Position numbers and translations under genes: made by a program | Notes under the pieces: generated by a model | Databases searched by the model: none | The model's input: the letters and a program-made list of their open reading frames with translations, nothing else | Told to the model about the DNA's origin: nothing | NCBI RefSeq assembly: GCF_029531655.1 | Contig: NZ_JANRMI010000001.1 | Span: forward strand, 310,001-374,000 | Length of the DNA: 64,000 nt | Source: Bdellovibrio svalbardensis | Lineage (GTDB): Bacteria; Bdellovibrionota; Bdellovibrionia; Bdellovibrionales; Bdellovibrionaceae | Reading direction: 5' to 3' | Shown here: one piece after another, positions 36,047-46,026 of the stretch | How the letters are laid out: each line of letters begins with the position of its first letter | Numbering within the stretch: position 1 is the stretch's first letter

Positions 36047-37654
36047 ATGCTTAAGTTAAACTTGCGTCTGAAATTGCTTATTTTGAACATAAGTATTGCG
36101 ATGGTCGCTGTCCTGGTGGCCGCCATGGCCTACTGGGGTGGTCACCAAACTCAAGAGAAGTACGAATCTGTGGCCCGAGGTGTTCTGGATGATGTTATTG
36201 CGGTCGATCAGACATTTTTGGATTTTAGAGAAACGCGCATAGGCCTTAGATCACTGGGAATTGAAGGCGTTACGGCTCAGCAGGGAGCTGCCGCCAAAAA
36301 ACAAGCGGTGGATGCTGTCGCCAGCGTGGATGCTCAGTTGGCAAAACTAAATCGTTCGGATCTATCACCAAATCAAAAAAAACTTGTTGATGAGGTTAGT
36401 ACATCTTGGGCTTCTTTCAAGAAGACAGGGGTTGAGATCTTTGCGCTTTATGACAGTGGGACACCTCAAGACAGAACCCGTCTTATAGGAATCTTTTTTA
36501 AAGAATGTCCGGAAGCTGCTACGGAGTTTTTAGGACGTATTGAAAAGCTCAGAAATTTTTTAGCTGAAGAGCAGAAAGTATGGGTCGCAGAGGCCCGCGC
36601 TACAGCTGACTTCAACAATCGGCTGCTTGCAATTATATCGATTATTGGAGTTATCTTAGGATTGTCATGTGCGGTGTTGTACGCTGCTAAGTTATCTAAA
36701 GAACTTCATCGTGTGACAGAAGATTTAGCCGGAGGATCAAAACAGGTCGCGGAAGCTGCAGGTCAGATTGCCACCACATCGACGACTCTATCTCAATCTT
36801 CAGTGAATCAAGCTGGCTCATTGCAAGAGTCTGTATCAACCATTGAAGAGCTGACGGCGACAGTAAAGTTGAATTCAGAGAACGCAAAGCAAGCTTCTGT
36901 TTTGGCGAGCTCGACACGCGATATGGCTTTGAAAGGCGAGCGAGATATCAAGGCACTTATTGAATCCATCAATAGTGTTTCTATGGATTCCAAGAAAATT
37001 GCTGAGATCACCACGGTGATTGACGATATCGCCTTTCAGACAAATTTGTTGGCATTGAATGCGGCTGTTGAAGCTGCTCGGGCCGGAGAGCAAGGGAAAG
37101 GCTTTGCGGTAGTTGCTGAAGCGGTAAGAAATTTAGCCCAGAGAAGTGCAGAGTCAGCAAAGAATATTGCTTCTTTGATTGATGCCAGCGTAGAGCGCAT
37201 TGGAAAGAGCGCCCAGCAGGCAAATCAAAGCGGTGAAGTGCTTACAGAGATTGTTAATTCAGTGAAGAAAGTTTCCGACCTCAATGGAGAGATTGCAACG
37301 GCAAGTGAAGAGCAATCAAATGGCATTGTTCAAATCAGCAAGGCCATGAATCAATTAGACGGCGTCACACAACAAAATGCAGCTGCATCTGAAGAAGCGG
37401 CCGCAACAGCAGAAGAACTTTCAGCGCAATCAGCGGTGTTGTTGAAAAACGTGCGTTCGCTGGATGAATTGGTTACAGGGGAAAGTCATATTGAGATTGA
37501 TTCATCACCGCAGGCAATGAATCACGCATCTTCCCAGGGTGCGAAGGTCGTTAGTTTTAGAAAGAGCTCTTCTCAGGTAGCTAAATCTCAGTTCGTAATT
37601 CCTTTTGACGATGCTGAGGCTTCTCGCAAAGTGGGTACGACAAAGTGGTTTTAA
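36047..37654 (+). CDS. Methyl-accepting chemotaxis protein
   Basis: A chemoreceptor of 535 residues. Membrane helix one is at about 10-28, a helical-bundle periplasmic sensor follows to about 185, and membrane helix two is at about 190-212. The long signalling coiled coil has the hairpin tip [20 protein letters not shown] near residue 340, which binds CheA/CheW. There is almost no HAMP unit between the second helix and the signalling domain. The tail has no obvious CheR-binding pentapeptide. A sigma28-like promoter lies upstream. Confidence 0.94.
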   Translation: MLKLNLRLKLLILNISIAMVAVLVAAMAYWGGHQTQEKYESVARGVLDDVIAVDQTFLDFRETRIGLRSLGIEGVTAQQGAAAKKQAVDAVASVDAQLAKLNRSDLSPNQKKLVDEVSTSWASFKKTGVEIFALYDSGTPQDRTRLIGIFFKECPEAATEFLGRIEKLRNFLAEEQKVWVAEARATADFNNRLLAIISIIGVILGLSCAVLYAAKLSKELHRVTEDLAGGSKQVAEAAGQIATTSTTLSQSSVNQAGSLQESVSTIEELTATVKLNSENAKQASVLASSTRDMALKGERDIKALIESINSVSMDSKKIAEITTVIDDIAFQTNLLALNAAVEAARAGEQGKGFAVVAEAVRNLAQRSAESAKNIASLIDASVERIGKSAQQANQSGEVLTEIVNSVKKVSDLNGEIATASEEQSNGIVQISKAMNQLDGVTQQNAAASEEAAATAEELSAQSAVLLKNVRSLDELVTGESHIEIDSSPQAMNHASSQGAKVVSFRKSSSQVAKSQFVIPFDDAEASRKVGTTKWF

Positions 37655-37690
37655 AACAGATCTCCAAGAGCGCCTGACTCGCCGAGTGAA

Positions 37691-37715
37691 GCAAAAGGTG
37701 CCAGGCACCTTTTGC
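37691..37715. repeat. Dispersed palindromic repeat, copy 2
   Basis: Arms GCAAAAGGTGCC and GGCACCTTTTGC with one central A form a perfect 12-base inverted repeat. GAGTGAA precedes it, as in copy 3. It lies between the convergent chemoreceptor and nagZ genes. Confidence 0.85.
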
Positions 37716-37727
37716 GGGTGGGCGTCT

Positions 37728-38840
37728 TTACTCCGGTAGAAGTCCTTCTGGCATCACACCGTTGGCAATGGCGGTCGCCACCTTCAAATTATCGGGGCTG
37801 CCAATAATTTTGATCGCTTCCTCAAGAGGAAGGGGATCAGGATGTGAGATTTTGATTTTTTTGAAATCAAGAATCTTTCGGTGAGTCGCTTCGAGTTCTG
37901 CTTTATCTAATGAGCCCTGTGCAACGGCTCCCAAAATCGCTTCAACAGCTTGAGGTGGAACTTCCGGTTCATTGCAGTACAAAAGTAGCTCTGCACCGGC
38001 TTTGAGCGCACGCACCGGGATTTCCTCGACGCCAAAGTGAGCTGACATTGCCTTCATTCCTAAATCATCTGTGATGACAAGGCCGCGATAGCGGCATTCT
38101 TCTCTGATAATCTTTTTGATGAAGATCTCTGATAAAGTTACCGGCCAATCAGGGTCAATCTTCGGGAATTTAATATGCGAAGTCATGACCATGTCGACGC
38201 GGGATTTGAAAGTTTTTTTGAAAGGGATTAGTTCAAGGCTTTCAAGACGCTCCAGATCCAAATTCTCAACTGGTAAATCATAATGACTGTCTACGATCGT
38301 GTTGCCATGACCAGGGAAGTGCTTTGCACAAGTGATGATGTCAGCTTTGATATAGCCACGCACCAAGGCTGAAGCATGGCGTGCCACTTTTTCCGGATCA
38401 TCGCTGATCGAGCGATCGCCGATGACTGTGTTTGCTGAATTCGTAAAAATATCTACGCACGGTGCGAAGTCCAAGTTGATACCAACCGCTTTTAGCTCTT
38501 GTCCCATGCGATTTGCAAAGTGGAAAGAAGCTGTGGGTGCATCAAGCTCGCCCAGACGTCTTAGTGGTGGCCAGATGGTGAATGGAGCTTTAAGACGATG
38601 AACACGGCCGCCCTCCATATCAATGCCAATGAAAAGCGGTGCTTTATCTGCTTGTTGAAAACGGAGGGATTGAATTTCTGCGCAGAGATCGCGAACTTGT
38701 TTTGGATCTGCGACATTGCGGCCGAAAAGACAGATGCCGCCAATATTATTCTCTACGATGAATTGTTTTTCATCTTTGGTAAGGGCATGACCGGAGATGC
38801 CGATAAACATGTGCTGACCAATGATTGAATTAATGCTCAT
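37728..38840 (-). CDS. nagZ: Beta-N-acetylhexosaminidase (NagZ family, GH3)
   Basis: Removes GlcNAc from GlcNAc-(anhydro)MurNAc murein fragments, in the cytoplasm for recycling. The 370-residue protein has the GH3 NagZ stretch KHFPGHGNTIVDSHYDLP, with the catalytic Asp/His pair near residue 190, and the nucleophile Asp in VITDDLGMKAMS (about residue 257). No signal peptide is seen. It belongs functionally with namZ, murU and amgK found 7-10 kb further on. Confidence 0.92.
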   Translation of the reverse strand: MSINSIIGQHMFIGISGHALTKDEKQFIVENNIGGICLFGRNVADPKQVRDLCAEIQSLRFQQADKAPLFIGIDMEGGRVHRLKAPFTIWPPLRRLGELDAPTASFHFANRMGQELKAVGINLDFAPCVDIFTNSANTVIGDRSISDDPEKVARHASALVRGYIKADIITCAKHFPGHGNTIVDSHYDLPVENLDLERLESLELIPFKKTFKSRVDMVMTSHIKFPKIDPDWPVTLSEIFIKKIIREECRYRGLVITDDLGMKAMSAHFGVEEIPVRALKAGAELLLYCNEPEVPPQAVEAILGAVAQGSLDKAELEATHRKILDFKKIKISHPDPLPLEEAIKIIGSPDNLKVATAIANGVMPEGLLPE

Positions 38841-38864
38841 GGAGTATTCCTTTACTAACTGAAT

Positions 38865-39725
38865 TTACTGGCTGTCTTTTTCAGGTTGAGCTTTCAGGTT
38901 GATTCCTTCGCCTTGAGGAACACCCATTTGCTTTCCGGGTTGAACTGCAGGTTTTGATTTTTGGGATTGCGCGATCACGTTTTGCTGGCCGGTGGGTACT
39001 GATGCAAAAAGTGTTTTTAAGATCGTGCTGCTGTAAGGCTGTCCGGTGGTGGCATCATTGGGAGTCGCAACAAGCTCCGTTGTCACTCCTTGCCCCATGG
39101 CGTTGGTGCCAAGAACTTCACCGCGTTCGTTGACGTAACTCAAGAACTTGCTGTCTTTGAAGGTGTTCAAGATCTTGAAAGCTTTAAAGCCGTTGTAGGT
39201 TTCTTCTTTGCCCACCAAGGCTTGGCCTTTGTAAATGCCACCATCTTCTTCGGCTATGGCTTGATACTCATACTTTGTTTCCGAGCGCAGGCCATCTTTG
39301 CTTTTGAGCATCAGGTAAACCAAGAAAGTGGAAAGGAAAGTTCCTTTGGGAATCTTCTTTTCAAAACGCTGAATCTTACCGTTGGTTTTAACTACAGCAC
39401 TGAGGTTTCCTGCCTTGAAACGAGCGTCGATGGTTTTGACTTCTTTGCCCGCAAGACTTGTGTATTCGTAAGAGATAGGAGCCAGTTCAGAATCGGCAAC
39501 GGCCTTCAAACTTTCGGTAACTTCCGAAGAGCCTTTTCCTGTTTTCAGAATGTACGTGGATAGGAACTGTTTTTTCTTAGCGTCGAATTCATAACGGCTG
39601 ACGATATAGCCGATGTGTTGGTCCCCGGCTAGAATCTTGGAATATCCTTCGAAAAGCACATCAGCATGGGAGCTGAGTGGCAAAAGCAGGATAGATAAAA
39701 TGAATGCAAAATACGTACGGACCAT
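38865..39725 (-). CDS. Exported hypothetical protein, 286 aa
   Basis: Signal peptide ending near PLSSHA (residue 21), then a beta-rich domain (LFEGYSKILAGDQHIGYIVS, YILKTGKGSSEVTESLKAVA). The C-terminal 60 residues are rich in Gln, Pro and Lys and probably disordered. The repeating antiparallel pattern recalls DUF3108-type periplasmic proteins, but I cannot confirm this. It starts just upstream of nagZ (24-base gap), so it may be transcribed with it. Confidence 0.75.
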   Translation of the reverse strand: MVRTYFAFILSILLLPLSSHADVLFEGYSKILAGDQHIGYIVSRYEFDAKKKQFLSTYILKTGKGSSEVTESLKAVADSELAPISYEYTSLAGKEVKTIDARFKAGNLSAVVKTNGKIQRFEKKIPKGTFLSTFLVYLMLKSKDGLRSETKYEYQAIAEEDGGIYKGQALVGKEETYNGFKAFKILNTFKDSKFLSYVNERGEVLGTNAMGQGVTTELVATPNDATTGQPYSSTILKTLFASVPTGQQNVIAQSQKSKPAVQPGKQMGVPQGEGINLKAQPEKDSQ

Positions 39726-39899
39726 AGTCGAGTTCCCTTCGTAGAACTATGCAAGAAAGTCTGTCATCTCACTATAGAACAGTCAAAGTTTTCGAGGTCG
39801 AGGTGATTTTCACTTTTGCTTCGCCAAGAGCAAGGGTCTTGCCTCTGGGGACTCTATGCGCGACAATGTTTACACACAAATGCACTTTGATTGAGGCTC

Positions 39900-42119
39900 A
39901 TGCTTAAGAACAACCACAGTACTTTCATTTTGAGTTTGAAAAGTCGCAAGGGCCAAGTTGCTCTATTCGTGGCGTTGATTTTTCAAATTCTGTTTTTGTT
40001 CTTCGCAATGGTCATCAATGTCGGTCTTTTGGTTCATCATAAAATCAACCTGCAGAATTCCGTGGATCTTGCGGCATACTATGGGGCCGCGAAACAGGCA
40101 GAGAATCTGAACGCGATCGGACATATGAATTATCAGATTCGTCAAAGCTGGAAGTTGTTGGCTTGGCGGTATCGGATGTTGGGGAGTGGCGGTGAGTTCG
40201 AGTACCACCCGTTTAAAAAGCCAAATCCGCCTCACTTGGATGAGTCCCAAGCGTATGAAGGTATTGCGAATGAAAACACAGATCCAATTCGCAATGGATT
40301 TCAAGAGGCTCCAGCATTTTGTATTACTTATATTCCCTTTAAACCTATGCCAAAGGATGAAAACACCTGCAAGTACATGGCCTCAAGAAGCGGTGTGAAA
40401 CTTTTCCGACCACCAAAGCATTTTGGTTTTTTGCAAGTTACGGCGACAGTAACATCGATTTCCAATCGACTTCTGGATCGAGCTCAAGAGCGATGTCGCG
40501 CATTCGGTTCATATAACTATCTTATGCTGGGGAAGTTTGTCGTTGCATATAACGCCGATCAACGCGATCGCATGATTGTGATTAACGAACTTTCCAGAAC
40601 AATGAGCTCTAGTGTCGAAGATTTTTATGACCTGGATGGAGAAAGTGTTAGCACCGGAGTAAAGAATACTTTTCAAAATAATCTGACAGCACCGAATCGA
40701 AGCGCGGTTACTTCTTTCAAAATGCATAATTCGTTGGGCGACCCCAAGTGTGGCGTTACTGGCAACAGTGACCGCCCGGTTAAGTGGTTGAGTCCTATAA
40801 AAATTTATCCCGGATTTTCCTATATCGATACAAAGTGTGATCGTCAGCGAATCGATACTGTTGGCAAAGAGTTCAATGCATCCAGAGATGAAGACGATAA
40901 GGGTGTACCTATTCACTACAAAGATGGAACTGTTGATCCAAGTCTTGCGAGCGGTATCAATGAACTCCTTCCTTACATTGGGTATCGCTCAAACTTAGTT
41001 GATACTTATAATTTTTCTTTGGGTGTTGAAAAGAACCCTTGGTGCATGGCCTATGTAGGAGTTTCTGCGGAGACTCAGCCAGTGATTCCATTTTCTCCAT
41101 TTGGTAAAGTTACTTTGAAAGCGCGTTCCTTCGTTAAGCCATTTGGTGGGCGGATTGGTCCTTGGTATTCAGATCGGTGGAGTCGCCGCGACATGGACGC
41201 TCAGAATTCAGATGGTAATAATAGAACAGATGACTTGATCCCACCTCGTGTTTCGGATCTTGCCAGTTTGACGACGGGAATGGCTGATCCAAAAGTTTTA
41301 AAATGGCGTGCAGCAAATTATAGTCGGTATGTTGGCGATCCTTACGGATTGAAGTCAGCAATGATGATTGGTAATTATGGAAAAAGTATTTATGAATTGG
41401 ATCCGGCCTGGGCTCCACTTCCTCAGGGCAACAGTCCCAATGCAGACATGGGATCAAACGTAGATATTTACAATGGATCCAATCCTCCGAACTTTGCTGA
41501 TTGGGACGCATTGCCTTTTAACTACGCGCAAACCACTGGCGACATTCTTGCTTGGGCAAAGGATCAACCATCAAAGATGCGACTTCTTGAAATGTCAGCC
41601 GTGGCTCCCAATGCATTTGACATCGCATATTATTCGATTGAGCCAGACTTCTATCACAACTATTTCACCAGAATGCGGGATGGATTCATTAGGAAGGTCG
41701 GCTCTTCAGTCGCAAAAAGTTTCAGACCCGATATTGGCTATCATAAAGGTTTTAGAGTTGGTGCTTATAACTTCGATGAGTTTTCTGTAAAAGATCAAAT
41801 TGCGGAAGTCGGGGGGATTGTTGAATCAATGCTACCGATTAAAAGTAAATTTACTTACTCGGTGTTAAATTGGAAGAATTTATTGACGGGTTGGGGAAGT
41901 AAAAACCTCAAAGACTACTCTCTCAATCCGGGAACCTTCGGCAATTGCACATCGGAGCCTGTTGGCGGAGTCCCGAATCCAGGTAATTGCGTGGTTGGCG
42001 GGTCTACAGGGTATTCGGTGAAGATGGTGTCTTCTGACTACTTAAGTTCAGAGTTGCAGCTTGGCGGCGAGAATACGGGTAAAGGAAAGATCTTAAACTT
42101 ACCACCGAGCGACTTTTAA
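39900..42119 (+). CDS. TadG/TadE-like exported protein, 739 aa
   Basis: The N terminus has the Tad minor-pilin layout: SRKGQVALFVALIFQILFLF, one membrane helix ending near residue 35, then NLQNSVDLAAYYGAAKQAEN, the pattern of TadE/TadG proteins processed or anchored at the inner membrane. The long remaining part (about 650 residues) is soluble, with scattered Cys pairs and many aromatic residues; no domain is recognised. I prefer ATG 39900; a TTG nine bases earlier is possible. Two Gly-rich exported proteins follow in the same direction, so they may form one surface system. Confidence 0.75.
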   Translation: MLKNNHSTFILSLKSRKGQVALFVALIFQILFLFFAMVINVGLLVHHKINLQNSVDLAAYYGAAKQAENLNAIGHMNYQIRQSWKLLAWRYRMLGSGGEFEYHPFKKPNPPHLDESQAYEGIANENTDPIRNGFQEAPAFCITYIPFKPMPKDENTCKYMASRSGVKLFRPPKHFGFLQVTATVTSISNRLLDRAQERCRAFGSYNYLMLGKFVVAYNADQRDRMIVINELSRTMSSSVEDFYDLDGESVSTGVKNTFQNNLTAPNRSAVTSFKMHNSLGDPKCGVTGNSDRPVKWLSPIKIYPGFSYIDTKCDRQRIDTVGKEFNASRDEDDKGVPIHYKDGTVDPSLASGINELLPYIGYRSNLVDTYNFSLGVEKNPWCMAYVGVSAETQPVIPFSPFGKVTLKARSFVKPFGGRIGPWYSDRWSRRDMDAQNSDGNNRTDDLIPPRVSDLASLTTGMADPKVLKWRAANYSRYVGDPYGLKSAMMIGNYGKSIYELDPAWAPLPQGNSPNADMGSNVDIYNGSNPPNFADWDALPFNYAQTTGDILAWAKDQPSKMRLLEMSAVAPNAFDIAYYSIEPDFYHNYFTRMRDGFIRKVGSSVAKSFRPDIGYHKGFRVGAYNFDEFSVKDQIAEVGGIVESMLPIKSKFTYSVLNWKNLLTGWGSKNLKDYSLNPGTFGNCTSEPVGGVPNPGNCVVGGSTGYSVKMVSSDYLSSELQLGGENTGKGKILNLPPSDF

Positions 42120-42203
42120 TCTAACCGTCTCATTCTGATACAAATCTAAATAATTTTAAGATTGTCTGACTTTTGTCCGAAAAGCAGGACATAGGGGAAT
42201 CTT

Positions 42204-43676
42204 ATGAAAAAGTTAGGTGTGTGTTTACTCACTGCTTTTATTTTTGGTGTGTTTGCGACATCACCGTATGCTTTTGGTGACGAATCCGCCACAAAGGCAC
42301 CCGTAACAGATAAGTCTGATATTCAGAGCGCACGTGAAGCCGCTGATGGCGGCTATGACAAAGAGGCAGGTGACGTTAAAGCAATGCTTGCTGAAATCAA
42401 CCAATTGGCGGTGAGCATTACTGAAGCGCAGGCGCAGATTCCAAGAGCTGCAATTAAAAAGGCTCTAGGTCATGCAGGATATTACAGTATGTATCACGGT
42501 ACGTGTACTTCTACCCAATCCACAGCGGGCGATATTTGCCGTGAGAGAACCAGTCCCCAGCTTCAAAATACGTTGAACTCCATTAATACTGTGGCGAGTA
42601 TGATTACCGGTGTAGCGGTTAAGGATTCATGCAGTACTTTTGCGAAAATTGCTAAACTTGGTCAGATGGGATTAACTGCTTACACTGCTGCATGTTCAGC
42701 TGCTCGAGCTGCATGTGAGGCCTCTTGTTCTACAGTTAAATCAAATTTAGACTCGTTAATTAATTCAAAGATAGAAACATTTTCTACATGTATTCCTCAA
42801 GGGCTTAACGCCGATTTAATAGCAAACAAGGTTTTGTGCGAAAAATATTCTGCTCAAGTAAATTCTTTGATTTCAAAAATTAACCCAATTCTAACATCGG
42901 ACGCAAAAAAAGAAGATGTGAAATCTGTTGCTATGAAGAATATTGCTTGCACATATGACTATGCAAATATGATCGTCTCTGCGGGAACTGGTATCGCATC
43001 GATGATCGCCGGACTTAAGCAAGGTCAAAGTTGCGATGAGGAATCCAATGGTACAGCGGGAACGACTGCGGCTGCGGATTTGCGAGCGACTTGTGAAAAA
43101 GCTGAGAATGCACAGATGCCAGAGTGTCTGTGCTTAGCGAATCCACGTCTTCCTGGCTGCGCGAATGCTTTGCAAAAAGCAGGTGACTCGTCCACTTCAA
43201 ACTTCTCTGCGTTATCTTCACCAAATGCTGGCGCGGGATCAGATAGATCCGGAGCAGGTTTAGATCTTTCTGGCGGCGATTCAGGTCGGGATCCGGCAAG
43301 TGATTTTAATAAGTCTGCAGATTCCGCCGGTGGCGTTGGTGCACCAACAGGAGGTGGCGCTGGTTTCGGCGGCAGTGGTGGTGGCTTCGGTGGCGGTGGA
43401 GCTGCAGGAGCTGGTGGATCTGACAAGAAAGGTTTGAATGCCAATATTCTTGGCGGATCTAGTGGCGGCGGTGGTGGAGGTGGAAGTTGGGGATCCGGCG
43501 GTTCTTCTTCTGACTCCAAACTTCGCCCTTATCTTCCAGGTGGAGAAAAAGACCCAAATAAAATGGCGGGTCAGCAGAATTGGACCAAAGAAGTTACAGG
43601 TCAAGGTGGCAAGTCGAACTGGGAAAAAGTTCGTGACCGTTATCGCGATAACAACTCGACACTGTTAAATAACTAA
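42204..43676 (+). CDS. Exported Cys-containing Gly-rich protein, 490 aa
   Basis: Signal peptide (MKKLGVCLLTAFIFGVFATS, cleavage near YAFGD). Residues 30-300 are mostly helical, with many cysteines (ACSAARAACEASCS near residue 160; CEKAENAQMPECLCLANPRL near residue 297). Residues 340-440 form a Gly-rich low-complexity region, and the end is basic (NWEKVRDRYRDNN). No family is recognised. RBS AGGGGAA precedes the ATG. It sits 84 bases after the TadG-like gene. Confidence 0.75.
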   Translation: MKKLGVCLLTAFIFGVFATSPYAFGDESATKAPVTDKSDIQSAREAADGGYDKEAGDVKAMLAEINQLAVSITEAQAQIPRAAIKKALGHAGYYSMYHGTCTSTQSTAGDICRERTSPQLQNTLNSINTVASMITGVAVKDSCSTFAKIAKLGQMGLTAYTAACSAARAACEASCSTVKSNLDSLINSKIETFSTCIPQGLNADLIANKVLCEKYSAQVNSLISKINPILTSDAKKEDVKSVAMKNIACTYDYANMIVSAGTGIASMIAGLKQGQSCDEESNGTAGTTAAADLRATCEKAENAQMPECLCLANPRLPGCANALQKAGDSSTSNFSALSSPNAGAGSDRSGAGLDLSGGDSGRDPASDFNKSADSAGGVGAPTGGGAGFGGSGGGFGGGGAAGAGGSDKKGLNANILGGSSGGGGGGGSWGSGGSSSDSKLRPYLPGGEKDPNKMAGQQNWTKEVTGQGGKSNWEKVRDRYRDNNSTLLNN

Positions 43677-43686
43677 AGGGCGCATT

Positions 43687-44667
43687 ATGAAAAAGCAAAT
43701 CACTTCCGGTGTTATTACTTTAAGTTTAATATTTTCGCCCTTGTTAGCTTATTCGGCAACGGGTGTTGAGGATGGGAAAACTGTTTCAGGTACCAGAGAT
43801 AATCAACCAAGCGTAAAAGATGGTGCAGATAAATCCAAGAGTGGAAATGGTTTTGCTCAGGCCGTAAATATGGTAACTGGGGGCGCTCAAGTAGTTATGG
43901 GCGGTGTGATGATTCAGCAAGGCTTTGCATCTACTCCAGCCACTAATTGGTCGTTAGTTGCCATGGGTACGATGGTACTCAGTATGGGGCTTACAAATTT
44001 AGCTCAAGGTAAAGATCACGGTGGCGCTGCTGGTTCGGCTGGAGTTACAGGATTTCAAACGGACGGCTTTGGGGGGCTTACGGAGACCGGCAACACAAAT
44101 GATCCTTATGTGAATGCCGCGACTAAAGATCCAAACTATAAAGCCATCGGATCCACATTAAAAACTCTTGAAGCTCAAGGTGTCTATAATCCAAAAACCG
44201 GTGCTTTTAAAATTGGGGATAAAACCTACAAGTCTTCTGACTTTAGCTCAGCTGGAGCTATGGCCGCAGCAGGCTTTCCGAAAGGGATGATCGACGGCGC
44301 GATGGCGGCAAATGCAGAAGCGGAAAGGAAAGCCCTCGCGAAACTTGAGAAAGTTAAAATTGGTGCTTCAACTGCAGCCAATGGCTACGAAGAAGGTGGC
44401 GGCGGAGGCGGTGGCGCTCCGGTTGGTGATGGCAGTGGGGGAATGGATGATGGTTCTGGTGCCTATGCAGGTGCGGGCGGTGCTGGTCATGGAAAAACAG
44501 GCCTTGAGCGCGATCCTTCAAGTCTTGCCGGCATGTCGAAGAACTATAATGGCGAACCTATCGGGGTTGCTGCTGACAGTATTTTCTTGATGATGAGTCG
44601 TCGTTATAAAGTCAAAGAAAGCCAAGAATCATTCTTTGGTCCTGCTGACTTGGCTTTGCAAAAGTAA
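43687..44667 (+). CDS. Exported Gly-rich protein, 326 aa
   Basis: Signal peptide (LSLIFSPLLAYSAT, cleavage near residue 25). A hydrophobic stretch follows at about 55-105 (VTGGAQVVMGGVMIQQGFAS, then WSLVAMGTMVLSMGLTNLAQ), which may be two membrane hairpins. A helical middle, a Gly-rich segment (about 235-270) and a charged C terminus with SIFLMMSRRYKVKE complete it. It begins ten bases after the previous stop and is almost certainly co-transcribed. The shared plan with its neighbour (signal peptide, Gly-rich region, basic C-terminal motif) suggests one functional unit. Confidence 0.75.
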   Translation: MKKQITSGVITLSLIFSPLLAYSATGVEDGKTVSGTRDNQPSVKDGADKSKSGNGFAQAVNMVTGGAQVVMGGVMIQQGFASTPATNWSLVAMGTMVLSMGLTNLAQGKDHGGAAGSAGVTGFQTDGFGGLTETGNTNDPYVNAATKDPNYKAIGSTLKTLEAQGVYNPKTGAFKIGDKTYKSSDFSSAGAMAAAGFPKGMIDGAMAANAEAERKALAKLEKVKIGASTAANGYEEGGGGGGGAPVGDGSGGMDDGSGAYAGAGGAGHGKTGLERDPSSLAGMSKNYNGEPIGVAADSIFLMMSRRYKVKESQESFFGPADLALQK

Positions 44668-44689
44668 TTTTCTTGAGTTGGTGGCACAG

Positions 44690-44706
44690 CTCCGGTGAAG
44701 CCGGAG
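44690..44706 (+). repeat. Small hairpin family, copy A
   Basis: CTCCGG and CCGGAG enclose TGAAG, 23 bases after the exported-protein operon. There is no T run after it. Confidence 0.6.
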
Positions 44707-44799
44707 TGTAGCTGCCAAATCTCCCTCCAATCCAAAATAGAAAAAGATACCCAAGATTCAATTTCTCGTTAGACTAATGAGGAAAAGGAATCTGTTGTT

Positions 44800-45996
44800 A
44801 TGAAGTTGGGTGTTGAAGTTCTATTGAGTGATGTGAAGCGTTTAAAATCTCTTAAGGGCAAACGTGTGGGTTTGATTTGTCATCCGGCCAGCGTTGATGC
44901 GGAACTTAAGCACAGCCTCGATCTTCTTTCCAAAAAAATTAAATTGTCTTGTGCCTTCGGTCCTCAGCACGGTGTGCGTGGTGATAAACAAGATAACATG
45001 ATCGAGAGCCCAAACTTCATTGATCCCGTCCATCAGATTCCTATCTTCAGTCTTTACGGCGAAGTTCGTCGTCCCACTGCAGAGATGATGTCACACTTTG
45101 ATGTTCTGCTTTTTGATCTTCAAGATTTGGGTTGCCGAATCTATACGTTTATCACGACGTTATTGTATGTGATGGAAGAGTGCGCGAAGACTCAAAAGAA
45201 AATCATCATTCTTGATCGTCCTAATCCAGCGGGTCGCGTGATCGAAGGATTCCGTATGCGCCCAGGTTGGGAATCTTTTGTCGGAGCAGCTCCGATTCCA
45301 ATGCGACATGGTCTGACAGTCGGTGAGTTGGCGTTGTACTTCAAAGATTTCTATCAGCTCGATCTTGAACTTGATGTTGTTAAGATGAAAGGCTATGCGC
45401 CTAATAAGGCTCCGGGTTTTGGCTGGGATGTGAAAAGACCTTGGGTGAATCCATCTCCGAATGCGGCTTCCTTGAACATGGCTCGTGCTTATCCAGGAAC
45501 GGTACTGATCGAAGGAACCACACTTTCAGAGGGGCGCGGAACGACCCGAGCATTGGAAGTAATCGGGGCCTCTGATTTGGATTACACAAAGATTTTGGCA
45601 GAGATGAAAAAGAAAGCACCGCAGTGGCATAAAGGCGTGATTTTGCGCGAATGCTATTTCGAGCCGACTTTCCATAAGCATCAAGGCAAACTTTGTCATG
45701 GCTTCCAGTTCCATACAGACTGCGAGTCCTACAACCACGCGCAGTTTAAGCCCTTCCGATTAGTGGCTTTGATGTTGAAAGTGATCCGTGAACTTTATCC
45801 TGATTATCCAATTTATCGTGATTTCGCTTACGAGTATGTTCACAACAAACTTGCTTTTGATGTCATTAATGGCGGACCTGAATTGAAAAACTGGATTGAG
45901 AAGAAGAATGCCAAGCCAGCGGACCTAGATAAAGAACTTCTAAAAGACGAGAAGTCTTGGGCTAAAGAGAGCAAAAAATATTTGCTCTACAAATAA
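44800..45996 (+). CDS. namZ: Exo-beta-N-acetylmuramidase NamZ family (DUF1343)
   Basis: A GH171/DUF1343 enzyme, in characterised members cutting terminal MurNAc from muropeptide glycans. The 398 residues open KLGVEVLLSDVKRLKSLKGK and show the family stretches GPQHGVRGDKQDN (about residue 54), VLLFDLQDLGCRIYTFITTL (about 106-125) and LDRPNPAGR (about 143). YPGTVLIEGTTLSEGRGTTR lies near residue 230. No signal peptide is visible, unlike many characterised homologues, so action on imported fragments is likely. It converges with murU, which acts later on the same sugar. Confidence 0.88.
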   Translation: MKLGVEVLLSDVKRLKSLKGKRVGLICHPASVDAELKHSLDLLSKKIKLSCAFGPQHGVRGDKQDNMIESPNFIDPVHQIPIFSLYGEVRRPTAEMMSHFDVLLFDLQDLGCRIYTFITTLLYVMEECAKTQKKIIILDRPNPAGRVIEGFRMRPGWESFVGAAPIPMRHGLTVGELALYFKDFYQLDLELDVVKMKGYAPNKAPGFGWDVKRPWVNPSPNAASLNMARAYPGTVLIEGTTLSEGRGTTRALEVIGASDLDYTKILAEMKKKAPQWHKGVILRECYFEPTFHKHQGKLCHGFQFHTDCESYNHAQFKPFRLVALMLKVIRELYPDYPIYRDFAYEYVHNKLAFDVINGGPELKNWIEKKNAKPADLDKELLKDEKSWAKESKKYLLYK

Positions 45997-46001
45997 CCCT
46001 T

Positions 46002-46020
46002 ACTCCGGCGAAACCGGAGT
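46002..46020. repeat. Small hairpin family, copy B (between convergent namZ and murU)
   Basis: ACTCCGG and CCGGAGT enclose CGAAA. It occupies most of the 30-base gap between the two stops, so it may serve as a shared 3' end structure, although no T run is present. Confidence 0.65.
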
Positions 46021-46026
46021 GCTGAC

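Noticed and set aside
43025-43604. Pro-rich and Thr-rich minus-strand frames
   Set aside because: Produced by the Gly codons of the exported protein on the plus strand.
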